Source: Streptomyces sp. NBC_00306 | GTDB lineage: Bacteria; Actinomycetota; Actinomycetes; Streptomycetales; Streptomycetaceae | Assembly: GCF_036169555.1 (NCBI RefSeq) | Contig: NZ_CP108032.1 | Span: forward strand, 434,001-498,000 | Length of the DNA stretch: 64,000 nucleotides | Direction of reading: 5' to 3' | Part shown: piece by piece, positions 34,205-42,319 of the stretch | Layout of the letters: every line of letters starts with the position of its first letter | Numbering within the stretch: the first letter of the stretch is position 1 | Notes under the pieces: generated by a model | What the model saw: the letters and a program-made list of their open reading frames with translations, nothing else | Told to the model about the DNA's origin: nothing | The model's database searches: none | Position numbers and translations under genes: made by a program

Positions 34205-34650
34205 CCACCACCACGGCACCCGCGGCCAACGCCCGGGTCATAGCCCTGGCCCACTACGCCGGGCGCGCCCTCCTGGAGGGCGTACTGGCGCGCCACGGCG
34301 TCACGTTCCACCAAAGTGTCACGCTCCGGGCCCTCGTGGCCGCGGGCGAGTCCGTCGACCGTGACCGCCTCGTCGCCGACGTCACCGGCTCGCTGAAGAC
34401 CGAGGAGTCACTCACACGCGGCGTGATCGAGGAGATGACGGCCGCGAAGCTGCTGGAAGAGGACCCGGCCGAGACATCGCGGGTGCGGCTCACGGACGCC
34501 GGGCGGGAGTTGTTCGACACCACCTCCGCCGAGAGCGCCGAGATCGCCGCCCGGCTGTACGGCGGCATTCCGGCCGAGGACCTCGCGGTCGCGGGACGGG
34601 TGCTGCGCCTGGTCACGGAACGCGCGAACGCCGCGCTGGCCGGCGCCTGA
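34201..34650 (+). CDS. Second MarR-like winged-helix protein
   Basis: A 149-residue protein with the MarR-type fold (HQSVTLRALVAAGESVDRDRLVADVTGSLKTEESLTRGVIEEMTAAKLLEEDP...VRLTDAGRELF). It is translationally coupled to the first MarR gene by ATGA, which is preceded by GAGAAGGAG. Tandem MarR-type genes in one operon suggest a heterodimer or a regulator/anti-regulator pair. This one is more divergent and could be effector-binding only. Function inferred. Confidence 0.8.
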   Translation: MTTTTAPAANARVIALAHYAGRALLEGVLARHGVTFHQSVTLRALVAAGESVDRDRLVADVTGSLKTEESLTRGVIEEMTAAKLLEEDPAETSRVRLTDAGRELFDTTSAESAEIAARLYGGIPAEDLAVAGRVLRLVTERANAALAGA

Positions 34651-34930
34651 GCCGGAGCGCCGGGCGCCCGGGCCGGGATGCGCTGCCCCGCGGGAGCCGA
34701 GCCCTGCCCCGCCACTCCTGAACGAAGAGGACGGCGGCGTGCCCTGCACGGCGATCCCTTCGTGGCCATGACCGGACCGGACCCGGCGCAGTCCGCCCGC
34801 TGCGGCCGGTCCGCTCCGGCCACCGACGCTCGACGGCCGGGCGGCGGGCCCCCGTTACGGCCGGCGTGACGACCGGCCACAGCTGGCGGCTCCGCTCCGC
34901 AGCGAGGGGCACGCGGGCCCGACCCGTCGG

Positions 34931-35575
34931 TCAGTGCGGCCGGTCGTGGGCGTCGGATTCGGCGGCGGACTTCAGTTGGCGCAGCCAGGCTTCCAGGCCC
35001 GCGCCGAGGAGCTCGGTCGCCGTGGGGACGTCCGCCTCGACCTGGGCGCCGGTGTGGGTCTCGTCGGTGCTCACCCGGACGCCGCCCTTGACCTTGGTGA
35101 AGGTCCATACATGCACGCCGTCGATGTGCAGCCCTTCACCGACCGCGGGTCCGGTCCACCGGATGCACGAGTTCTGCTTGATCTGCCGGACGGTCGAGGT
35201 GATGTCCAGACTGGTGGCGGGAGTTGCGGGGTTGGGAGGGATCGGGGTCGTCCACCGGAACGCCGAACCCTTGCGGAACGGGCCGTGGTCGAGGCGTTTC
35301 ACGGACTCGACGGGGGTCTGCCAGGTCGGCCATCGCTCCACGTCGGTCTGAAGCCTCCAGATCGTGCGCAGCGGGGCGTTTATCACGACCGCGGTCCGGT
35401 GACGGACGAGAGCGTCGGGGTCGACGCCTTTCCCGCGGCAGGTGACGGACCTGTCCGGGTGGGGGGTGTGGGAGGCGGCGGCCCCGGCGGGCGCTGCTGC
35501 TGCGCCGAGGAGGCCGAGGACGAGAGAGACGGAGCAGAGGGCGGCGCGACTGCCGGTGCTGCGGATGCCGGACAT
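34931..35575 (-). CDS. Secreted SRPBCC-family protein
   Basis: A 214-residue protein with a clear signal peptide (ALCSVSLVLGLLGAAAAPAGAAA) and a START/SRPBCC fold: INAPLRTIWRLQTDVERWPTWQTPVESVKRL, then strand-rich middle and C-terminal LEAWLRQLKSAAE helix. SRPBCC domains bind hydrophobic ligands; an exported one may bind or process an extracellular small molecule. GAGGAG precedes the ATG. It is divergent from a TetR regulator, and the shared gap has a 15-bp inverted-repeat pair, so it is probably that regulator's target. Confidence 0.8.
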   Translation of the reverse strand: MSGIRSTGSRAALCSVSLVLGLLGAAAAPAGAAASHTPHPDRSVTCRGKGVDPDALVRHRTAVVINAPLRTIWRLQTDVERWPTWQTPVESVKRLDHGPFRKGSAFRWTTPIPPNPATPATSLDITSTVRQIKQNSCIRWTGPAVGEGLHIDGVHVWTFTKVKGGVRVSTDETHTGAQVEADVPTATELLGAGLEAWLRQLKSAAESDAHDRPH

Positions 35576-35665
35576 GGAGTTCTCCTCTGTCGGAAGGGGT
35601 GAGCACTGCCGGTGGGCGTGTCACGCGACTGCCTCCGCAGCCGCGCTCCGCTAGAAGCTCATGCG

Positions 35666-35731
35666 TTCGTTAGAAGTTATAACCCCCTGCGAAGCGGCCG
35701 GTCAATGGGTTGCGTGATAACCTCTAACGAA
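35666..35731. promoter_or_regulatory. Inverted 15-bp operator pair between SRPBCC and TetR genes
   Basis: TTCGTTAGAAGTTAT (35666-35680) and ATAACCTCTAACGAA (35717-35731) are inverted copies with one mismatch. A weaker copy CGCTAGAAGCTCAT lies at 35649-35662. Site spacing is 51 bp centre to centre. The likely ligand is the adjacent TetR protein. Confidence 0.6.
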
Positions 35732-35773
35732 ATTTTGAGGCTGTAGACCGATGGATCGGAACGGTGGCACGCC

Positions 35774-36442
35774 ATGGCGACGACAGGCGCGAACACACCG
35801 CGGGAGCGCTACCGGACCCAGGTGCGGGCGGAGATCACGGAACGCGCCTGGGAGCAGATCGCCACGGCGGGAGCGTCCGCGCTCTCCCTCAACGCGATCG
35901 CCAAGCAGATGGGCATGAGCGGGCCGGCGCTCTACCGCTACTTCGCCGGCCGCGACGACCTGATCACCGAGCTCGTCCGTGAGGCGTACCGAAGCCTCGC
36001 CGACACCCTCCGCGCGGCCTCCGACACCGGCGCCGACCTGGCGGGGCTGGCACACACCCTGCGCGGCTGGGCGCTGGCGGACCCGCAGCGGTACTTCCTG
36101 ATCTACGGCACCCCCATCCCCGGCTACCACGCGCCCGAGGACATCACCGCGATCTCCTCCGAGATCATGACGACTCTGGTCGACGCGTGCGCCGCGACGG
36201 CTCCGGGCGGCGCCCCGACACCGTTCGCCGGCCATCTGGAGGACCACCGGGACTGGGCCGCCGGCCACCCCGCACCGCCGGAGGCCCTCCATCGGTTCCT
36301 GACGTTCTGGACCCGTCTGCACGGCGTCCTGTCACTGGAACTCGCGGGCCAGTTCGCGGGGATGGACTTCGACCCCGCCCTGCTCTTCGCCGCCGAAGTG
36401 GACGACCTGCTCGCGCCAAGGCCCGGAGCTCGGAGCTCCTGA
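35774..36442 (+). CDS. TetR-family regulator (WHG-type C-terminus)
   Basis: A 222-residue TetR/AcrR protein. The N-terminal HTH is SALSLNAIAKQMGMSGPALYRYFAGRDDLI (about residues 36-65). The ligand domain contains LRGWALADPQRYFLIYGTPIPGY and LHRFLTFWTRLHGVLSLELAGQF, typical of TetR_C WHG-type repressors. Divergent from the SRPBCC gene with a pair of 15-bp operator-like repeats between. The ribosome site is weak. It ends next to the convergent ATP-grasp gene. Confidence 0.88.
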   Translation: MATTGANTPRERYRTQVRAEITERAWEQIATAGASALSLNAIAKQMGMSGPALYRYFAGRDDLITELVREAYRSLADTLRAASDTGADLAGLAHTLRGWALADPQRYFLIYGTPIPGYHAPEDITAISSEIMTTLVDACAATAPGGAPTPFAGHLEDHRDWAAGHPAPPEALHRFLTFWTRLHGVLSLELAGQFAGMDFDPALLFAAEVDDLLAPRPGARSS

Positions 36443-36444
36443 GC

Positions 36445-37281
36445 TCAGAGCCGCCCCGCCATGTCGAGGAAGCGGTGGATCGATGCCTTCATCGCCGCGA
36501 CGAAGTTCTGACGGGTCTCGTCGGCCACCAGGTCCAGCGACAGATACGGGTTGAGGTCCTCCAGCTCGACGAGCAGCAGTTCGCCGTCGGGGGCGCGGCA
36601 GGCGTCGACGCGCTGGATGCCCGAGGTGATGGTGTTCCAGTCGATGAAGCGCCGGGCGAAGTCGATATCCGCCCCGGTCGGCTCGTACGGCTCGAGCACC
36701 CACCGCCGCTCGGGATCGGGGGCGTACAACGCGTACTGGAAGGCGTCGTCGACGAAGTAGAAGGACACCTCGTAGCGGAAGTCGATCCGCGGCTGGACGA
36801 GCACCTCACCGTAGGTGAGATGCGACAGGCGCTCGCGGGTGACGAACTCCAGGCCGATCGAGTCCGCGCCGGCCTTGGGCTTGACCGCGTACTGCTGCGC
36901 CGCCGGAAGGACGTCGAGGTCCGCGAGCCGGTCGACGGTGGGTATGACGGGGTGGCCGTCAGCGGTCAGATCCAGCAGATACTGCTTGCCGGCCATGTCT
37001 CCCCTGCCGGAGAGCGGGTTGTAGACGGGAATTCCCCAGGCAGTGGCCCGGTCACGGAAGGCGTCGTAGGCGTCCTGGTAGTGCAGGACGGGGCCGCTGT
37101 TGCGCACCACGACCGCGTCGAAGCCGTCCATCAGCGCGAGGGCCTCCCGCGGGTGGCACAGGGCGAGGTCGAATTCCTCGCGCAGCCGGGAGGTCAGGAA
37201 GATGTCCTCGTCGCAGTAGCGGCGACCCCGTGCCGGATAGGCGAGGTCGGTGACGAAGAGCAGTCGCGGTCGGACGGGCAC
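36445..37281 (-). CDS. ATP-grasp family protein
   Basis: A 278-residue soluble protein with ATP-grasp features: AVKPKAGADSIGLEF (ATP-binding Lys and Gly loop), GEVLVQPRIDFRYEVSFYFVDD, and the metal site ELEDLNPYLSL near the C-terminus. Such enzymes ligate a carboxylate to an amine using ATP. Substrate unknown, no biosynthetic partners adjacent. The upstream ATG at 37287 lies directly after the GGGAG; GTG at 37281 is 6 nt away from it and is the better start. It is convergent with the TetR gene. Confidence 0.78.
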   Translation of the reverse strand: MPVRPRLLFVTDLAYPARGRRYCDEDIFLTSRLREEFDLALCHPREALALMDGFDAVVVRNSGPVLHYQDAYDAFRDRATAWGIPVYNPLSGRGDMAGKQYLLDLTADGHPVIPTVDRLADLDVLPAAQQYAVKPKAGADSIGLEFVTRERLSHLTYGEVLVQPRIDFRYEVSFYFVDDAFQYALYAPDPERRWVLEPYEPTGADIDFARRFIDWNTITSGIQRVDACRAPDGELLLVELEDLNPYLSLDLVADETRQNFVAAMKASIHRFLDMAGRL

Positions 37282-37425
37282 GGGCATCTCCCGGGGAGTG
37301 TGGTCGACACCGGACTCCGGGCATCTCGCGGAGTTTGGTTGAGCTCCAAACTACCCATCGCCCGGAGCGCGCCCCGCGCCGGGGCCCGCCCGCGGCCTGC
37401 CGCGCCCTCGATCCGGTTGCGCAGG

Positions 37426-37917
37426 TCAAAGACGGTGCAGGCGAATGTCGGACAGCCGCCCTTCGGCCACATCCACGGTCATGAAGGTGCGGTACGGCTG
37501 ACGTCGCCGGTCGGTCGGGGAACCCGGGTTCAGCAGCCGCAGCCCGCCCGGAGCAGCAGTGTCCCAGGGGATGTGACTGTGCCCGAACACCAGCACGTCG
37601 AGGTCGGGAAACCGCTCCGCGCACCGCTGCTCCCGCCCCTTGGCCTGGCCGGTCTCGTGGATGACGCCGAAGCGCAGACCGCCGAGCTCGGCCCGCGCCA
37701 CTTCCGGCAGGCGCGCCCGGAGTTCGGGGCCGTCGTTGTTGCCGTACACGGCAAGGAGCCGGGACGAGCGGGCCTCCAGCAGGTCGAGTGTGGCGCTGTC
37801 GACCCAGTCACCGGCGTGGAGCACCACGTCCGCCTCGTCGATCCGCTCCAGCAGCTCGGCCGGGAGGTGCCGGGCGCGCTTGGGAACATGGGTGTCGGAG
37901 GTCAGCAGCAGTCGCAT
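37426..37917 (-). CDS. YfcE/MJ0936-type metallophosphoesterase
   Basis: A 163-residue phosphodiesterase of the calcineurin-like superfamily. The di-metal motifs are in order: SDTH (7-10), HAGDW (35-39), GNND (59-62, in place of GNHD), H87 in VIHETG and GHSH (112-115). Members hydrolyse phosphodiesters, sometimes cyclic nucleotides; cytoplasmic. The substrate is not predictable. It stands alone between the ATP-grasp gene and a TetR gene. Confidence 0.88.
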   Translation of the reverse strand: MRLLLTSDTHVPKRARHLPAELLERIDEADVVLHAGDWVDSATLDLLEARSSRLLAVYGNNDGPELRARLPEVARAELGGLRFGVIHETGQAKGREQRCAERFPDLDVLVFGHSHIPWDTAAPGGLRLLNPGSPTDRRRQPYRTFMTVDVAEGRLSDIRLHRL

Positions 37918-37989
37918 CCCTCTACCCTGCCCGCCTTCCAGCTGTGCCGGTCCTTCTGACGCGCGGAGGCCGGTGCGCGGGGGTCCGGG

Positions 37990-38670
37990 TCAGCCGGCGG
38001 CTCGGGCGAGCAGTCCCGACAGCAGCACTTCGAGCGTCTGGCGCAGCGTGGACGGGAAGTCCAGGCGCAGGGCCGCGAGGGCGGGGTCCGCCTCGTAGGC
38101 CGCGAGCATGGCGGCCGACGGATGGGCGTGCGTCCAGACGGCGCCGGTCACCATGATCATGCCGCCGGTGAACCGCAGGGCGTCGTGTTCGCCGAGTTCG
38201 GGCAGATGGGTGCGGACCAGTTCGGCCATGGCCATGGCGCCGGCGATAGCCGAGCGCTTGTACTCCGCGGCGACCTGCGGGGAGACATTGCGCTCCAGCA
38301 CCGCGGCCTGAGCCCCGATCAGGTCGCACAGCACCGGGCGCTCGGCCAGCGCGGACGCGACGACGGCGGCGATCCTGTCGGCGCGTTCGGTGACGGGTGC
38401 GGCAGCGTCGAGCGCCTTCGGCAGCGTGGTGCGCAGGTGCTCCACCAGCTCCTGGCACGCGGCGTCCAGAAGTTCAAGGAGAACGGCCTCGCGGGACTCG
38501 AAGTAGCGCAGCACGTTCGACTTCGCGAGACCGACGCGGCGGCTCAGTTCGTTCAGACTCACCTGCGCCACCGGCATCTCGGTGAGCATGGCGGCCGCCG
38601 TGTCCAGGATCGCCTTGCGGCGCTGGGCGCGCTGCTCCTCGTTGCGGGCGCGCTGGAATGTCGTTGCCAT
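37990..38670 (-). CDS. TetR-family regulator of the divergent SDR gene
   Basis: A 226-residue TetR/AcrR protein with the [36 protein letters not shown] (about residues 30-62) and a helical ligand domain. Two starts are possible: GTG 38676 or ATG 38670; I list the ATG. Divergent from a short-chain dehydrogenase gene; three CAGACC-N3-GGTCTG palindromes in the 117-bp gap are the evident operators. Probably represses both genes. Confidence 0.88.
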   Translation of the reverse strand: MATTFQRARNEEQRAQRRKAILDTAAAMLTEMPVAQVSLNELSRRVGLAKSNVLRYFESREAVLLELLDAACQELVEHLRTTLPKALDAAAPVTERADRIAAVVASALAERPVLCDLIGAQAAVLERNVSPQVAAEYKRSAIAGAMAMAELVRTHLPELGEHDALRFTGGMIMVTGAVWTHAHPSAAMLAAYEADPALAALRLDFPSTLRQTLEVLLSGLLARAAG

Positions 38671-38682
38671 GACCACATGCTA

Positions 38683-38751
38683 CAGACCCCCGGTCTCTTG
38701 TTATCGGACCACCGGTCTGCTAACTTCGAAATACAACAGACCGGCGGTCTG
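38683..38751. promoter_or_regulatory. Three palindromic TetR operators
   Basis: CAGACC-CCC-GGTCTC (38683-38697), CGGACC-ACC-GGTCTG (38705-38719) and the perfect CAGACC-GGC-GGTCTG (38737-38751). Centres are 22 and 32 bp apart, about two and three helical turns, so the three sites face the same side of the helix. Confidence 0.75.
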
Positions 38752-38787
38752 CTAGCCGTCGGCACACCTGCCATCCCAGGAGCCACC

Positions 38788-39720
38788 ATGTATGCCGTTC
38801 CCGACCAGACCGGGAAGTTCGCCGTCGTCACCGGCGCCAACAGCGGAACGGGCAAGGAGACCGCACGCCGTCTCGCCGACGCCGGAGCCCGCGTCGTCCT
38901 CGCCGTCCGCACCCTCTCCAAGGGCGAGCGGGCCCGCGACGAGATCATGGCTCGGCACCCCCACGCCCAGCTCGAAGTTCGCCGCATCGACCTGGCCGAC
39001 CTCGACTCGGTGAAGGAGTTCGCCGACGGGCTCATCGCCGACGGCACACCCCTCGACCTGCTGGTCAACAACGCCGGCGTCATGGCACCGCCCACCCGCA
39101 TGACCACCGCCGACGGCTTCGAACTGCAACTGGGGAGCAACTTCCTCGGCCCCTTCGCCCTGACGCTGCGGCTCCTGCCGCTGCTGCTCACCGCCCCGGC
39201 TCCGCGCGTGGCCACCATGAGCAGCGGCACGGCCAACTACGGCCGGATCCACTTCGGCGATCTCCAGTGGGAGAACCGGCGCTACAGCCCCAACCTCGCC
39301 TACGCCCAGTCCAAGCTGGCCGACCTGATCATGGCCCGGCAGCTCACCGCGGTCGCCGCCGAGCGCGGCTGGAACCTGCTGAGCACCGCCGCCCACCCCG
39401 GGTACACCACGACCAATCTCCAGACCGCGGGCGCGAGCCTCGGCCGCGGCAAGCCCTCCCGGCTGCACGCACTGGTGAGCGCCATCGACTTCCTGCCCAA
39501 GCAAGGTGTCGAGCAGGGTGCAGAACCGCTGCTGTACGCGGCGACCGATCCGGAAGCCGTGGCGGACGGCTACTACGGTCCCAGCGCCCGGTTCGGCCTC
39601 GTCGGCCCGACCGGCACGGCACGGGTGACCCGCCGGGCCCTGGACCCCGCGACCAACGCCCGCCTGTGGGCCGAGGCCGAGCGCCTGACCAGCGTGTCCG
39701 TGCCGTCCACCGTCGCCTGA
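38788..39720 (+). CDS. Short-chain dehydrogenase/reductase
   Basis: A 310-residue SDR-family oxidoreductase of the retinol-dehydrogenase/WWOX-like type. It has the cofactor motif [12 protein letters not shown] (about 15-26), NNAGV, and a YAQSK catalytic Tyr/Lys motif, then HPGYTTTNL. The consensus TGxxxGxG is kept with Thr in place of the usual Ile. ATG at 38788 has CAGGAG upstream. It is divergent from the TetR gene whose operators lie in between, so it is probably induced by its own substrate or a xenobiotic. Confidence 0.9.
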   Translation: MYAVPDQTGKFAVVTGANSGTGKETARRLADAGARVVLAVRTLSKGERARDEIMARHPHAQLEVRRIDLADLDSVKEFADGLIADGTPLDLLVNNAGVMAPPTRMTTADGFELQLGSNFLGPFALTLRLLPLLLTAPAPRVATMSSGTANYGRIHFGDLQWENRRYSPNLAYAQSKLADLIMARQLTAVAAERGWNLLSTAAHPGYTTTNLQTAGASLGRGKPSRLHALVSAIDFLPKQGVEQGAEPLLYAATDPEAVADGYYGPSARFGLVGPTGTARVTRRALDPATNARLWAEAERLTSVSVPSTVA

Positions 39721-39847
39721 CACCCGGACGCCGGCCCGCCTCGCACGCACCGCCCGGCAGTCGCCGCCGGTGCCGCCGAACGCGTGGACCGAGCACCGAT
39801 GTGACATCCCACCGCACACGGACGCCGCGAGTGGGTAGGCGTGAGCC

Positions 39848-40057
39848 ATGGACGTTGTGGACTCAGACGAGCTGTTGCGGCGAATCCAGCGAGCGCGTGA
39901 CTGGGCGGGCCGTGAAGAGGAGTCGTGGAAGGCCCGGACCGGCGAGATGCAGGGCGATGATCCGGACGGGGCGCGTCGCGCCGAGGTGTTCGGATCGGCC
40001 TTCGAGACCGTCCGGAAGGTGCTGGACGAGATCGTCTCGCCCGGCCGGTCGACCTAG
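39848..40057 (+). CDS. Small hypothetical protein (69 residues)
   Basis: A highly charged soluble protein (MDVVDSDELLRRIQRARDW..., then KVLDEIVSPGRST), probably all helical. I do not recognise the family. There is no ribosome site, but GTGGGTAGGCG ends 6 nt before the ATG, which fits a leaderless promoter. GC-rich third positions support coding. It stands alone. Confidence 0.6.
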   Translation: MDVVDSDELLRRIQRARDWAGREEESWKARTGEMQGDDPDGARRAEVFGSAFETVRKVLDEIVSPGRST

Positions 40058-40275
40058 GTCGTGTCCGTGAGCCCTCCTTCCTCCCGGCCCTCGGACCACG
40101 CCGCAGGGCCCTCTCCCCCGTGACCGAAGTCGCTGTGTGCACACCGCGGTTCATCCCTCCGGCACCGCATCAGAGACCTTCGCCGGACGCCGCACCCCGT
40201 CCACCCGACCAGACTCGGAAACGGCGACGTCACCCGACCGTGGCGTTGTGACCGTGGACGAAGAGGCGGGGAGAC

Positions 40276-41415
40276 ATGGTGCGTGACCAGCGGATGAGCC
40301 GGGCTCGGTTTCTGGCCGGGGCGGGGGCCGCGGGGATCGCGGCGGCCGGACTGCTCCCGACGGCGGGGACAGCCGCGGCGGCGCCGGAGACCCGCGCCGA
40401 GGAGAACAAGCAGCGCGGCCTGACCTACCGGGGCGTCTGCTACGAGGTCGGTGACGGCGAGACCCCGGGGACCGCCTGGAGTACCGCACGGATGCGGCAG
40501 GACATGCTGGCGATCAGGAACGACCTGCATGCGAGCTCGGTGCTGATCGGGGGCGTCGGTGTCGACCGGCTCACCTCGACCGCCACCGAGGCCGTCGAAC
40601 GCGGACTGCATGTCTGGCTCCAACCGACCCTGGGCGACCGGTCCGAGGCCGACATCCTGGAGCATGTGGCGGAGGCGGGCAGGCACGCCGACCGTCTGCG
40701 CCGGCAGGGCGCCCGGATCCACCTCAGTGCGGGCTGCGAATTCGTGCTGTTCGTGCCGGGAATCGTGCCCGGCGACAATGCCGTGGAACGGATCGAGAAC
40801 CTGCTGAGCGGGAACGTCGACCCCGAATTCATGGCACGTCGGCTGCGTGCCTTCACCGCACGAGCGGCCGCCGTCGGCAGGTCCGTCTTCCGCGGCCGGC
40901 TGACATACGCGGCGGCTCAGGACGAGCAGGTCGACTGGAACCTCTTCGACATCGTCGGCATCGACTACTACTCCTCCCACCCCCGCCGCGCCGACCACGT
41001 CCGGGAGATCAGCCGGTACCTGCGATGGGGCAAACCGCTGGCGATGCTGGAGTTCGGCAGCTGCACCTTCCTGGGCGCTCCGGAACAGGGCGGCATGGGC
41101 TGGAACACCGTCGACCACAGCAAGGACCCGCCCGAGATCCGCGGCGACCTCGTCCGCAGCGAGCGAACCCAGGCCGCCCATCTCACCGATGTCCTGGACG
41201 TGTTCGAGTCGATGAACCTGTACGCGGCCATGGCGTACACCTTCGTGACGCCCGACGCCCCGCACCGGCCGGAGCCGCGCTACGACCTCGACATGGCCTC
41301 GTACAGCATCGTCAAGGCGATCAGGGACAGGGCCGACGACCCGGCGTCCGGCTGGCACTGGGAGCCGAAGGAGTCTTTCCACGCGCTCGCCCGGCAGTAC
41401 TGCCGGATGCGGTGA
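40276..41415 (+). CDS. Tat-exported protein with glycoside-hydrolase-like TIM barrel
   Basis: A 379-residue protein with a Tat-like signal (RMSRARFLAGAGAAGIAAAG). Two Glu sit at strand ends as in clan GH-A enzymes: HLSAGCEF (about residue 155) and AMLEFGSC (about residue 258). The segments between (GLHVWLQPTLG, IVGIDYYSSHP) also fit a retaining-glycosidase barrel. Homologues are, from memory, often labelled 'abortive infection protein' without functional support. I regard a secreted carbohydrate-active role as more likely. GGGGAG precedes the ATG by 3-5 nt. Ends before a convergent terminator. Confidence 0.7.
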   Translation: MVRDQRMSRARFLAGAGAAGIAAAGLLPTAGTAAAAPETRAEENKQRGLTYRGVCYEVGDGETPGTAWSTARMRQDMLAIRNDLHASSVLIGGVGVDRLTSTATEAVERGLHVWLQPTLGDRSEADILEHVAEAGRHADRLRRQGARIHLSAGCEFVLFVPGIVPGDNAVERIENLLSGNVDPEFMARRLRAFTARAAAVGRSVFRGRLTYAAAQDEQVDWNLFDIVGIDYYSSHPRRADHVREISRYLRWGKPLAMLEFGSCTFLGAPEQGGMGWNTVDHSKDPPEIRGDLVRSERTQAAHLTDVLDVFESMNLYAAMAYTFVTPDAPHRPEPRYDLDMASYSIVKAIRDRADDPASGWHWEPKESFHALARQYCRMR

Positions 41416-41460
41416 GAGGGAGTTCAACGCTCAGCCGACCAGGGGGAGTTCGACACTAGG

Positions 41461-41488
41461 CCGCCCGGCGCGCCAAGGCGCCGGGCGG
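41461..41488. terminator. Bidirectional 11-bp hairpin
   Basis: CCGCCCGGCGC (41461-41471), loop GCCAAG, exact complement (41478-41488), between two convergent genes. Just left of it a 20-bp sequence starting GGGAGTTC is repeated with period 26 (41418 and 41444, 16 of 20 identical). Confidence 0.75.
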
Positions 41489-41506
41489 CGGCACGGATCG
41501 GGTGCG

Positions 41507-42187
41507 TCAGCCGTAGGTCACGGTCACCTGGCGGAAGCCGAGGGAACGCAGCAGGCCCTGGAGCATGGCCGTGGTGTTCTTCTCGGCGCGTACGTTCAGC
41601 TCGCTTTCCTTGGCGGCCTCACCGATGCGCTGGGCGGCGAGCCGGTGCACGGCCCGCTCGTCGGCCGGGTTGTCGGAGAAGAGGTCGCCGAGCCTGTCGA
41701 GGAGTCCGCGCTGCTTGGAGACGGCGTACGAACGGTCCGCGTTCAGGGCCGGGGTGCCGAGCCGGGCGTGCGGCAGGCGCAGCGTGGCCTCGGTCCGGTC
41801 CTCGTTGACGGTCACGCTCTTGTCGCCGAGCCGGTTCAGATCGACGTACGCGCTCACCGTGCCCGCGCCGACGTACAGGGTGCGGGTGCCCCGGATGGCG
41901 TCCGGCAGGAACTTGGCGTCCTTCTCCAGGTCGACGACGATCTGGAAGTTGCCGGCGGCGCCCTCGTAACGGTTCATGTCCTGAATGGATTTGAGTACGG
42001 CAGGACCCGATCGGTCCTTGGTCTCCTCACCGAAGACGTCATCGAGGCCGGGCACCAGGCTGAAGCGTCCGGCGAGCATGAACAGGACCAGGACGACCAG
42101 CAGGGCGACGGGTACCTTCACCCACCACGGCACCGGCGAGCGCCCCGTGGGGTGCTGCTTCTCAGGAGCTCGAGTAAGTGTCTTCAC
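41507..42187 (-). CDS. DUF4230-type membrane-anchored protein
   Basis: A 226-residue protein with one N-terminal transmembrane helix (VKVPVALLVVLVLFMLAG) and an extracytoplasmic DUF4230-like domain: LKSIQDMNRYEGAAGNFQIVVDLEKD, FLPDAIRGTRTLYVGAGTVSAYVDL, ending in LRSLGFRQVTVTYG. The function of the family is unknown. GTG at 42187 has CGGAG upstream. It follows the SpoIIE-type gene on the same strand with a 132-bp gap and probably has its own promoter. Confidence 0.82.
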   Translation of the reverse strand: MKTLTRAPEKQHPTGRSPVPWWVKVPVALLVVLVLFMLAGRFSLVPGLDDVFGEETKDRSGPAVLKSIQDMNRYEGAAGNFQIVVDLEKDAKFLPDAIRGTRTLYVGAGTVSAYVDLNRLGDKSVTVNEDRTEATLRLPHARLGTPALNADRSYAVSKQRGLLDRLGDLFSDNPADERAVHRLAAQRIGEAAKESELNVRAEKNTTAMLQGLLRSLGFRQVTVTYG

Positions 42188-42319
42188 GGGCTCCGGGTTC
42201 CCCCGAAGGGCGGAGGCAGTCGCGCACCGCGGGCACTTTGCGGCACCGCTCCCGCCGGCCGGTGCCCACCCTGCTCACGGTCCCCTCATGCCACCCGCAG
42301 CACGCCGTCCGACGCGCTG

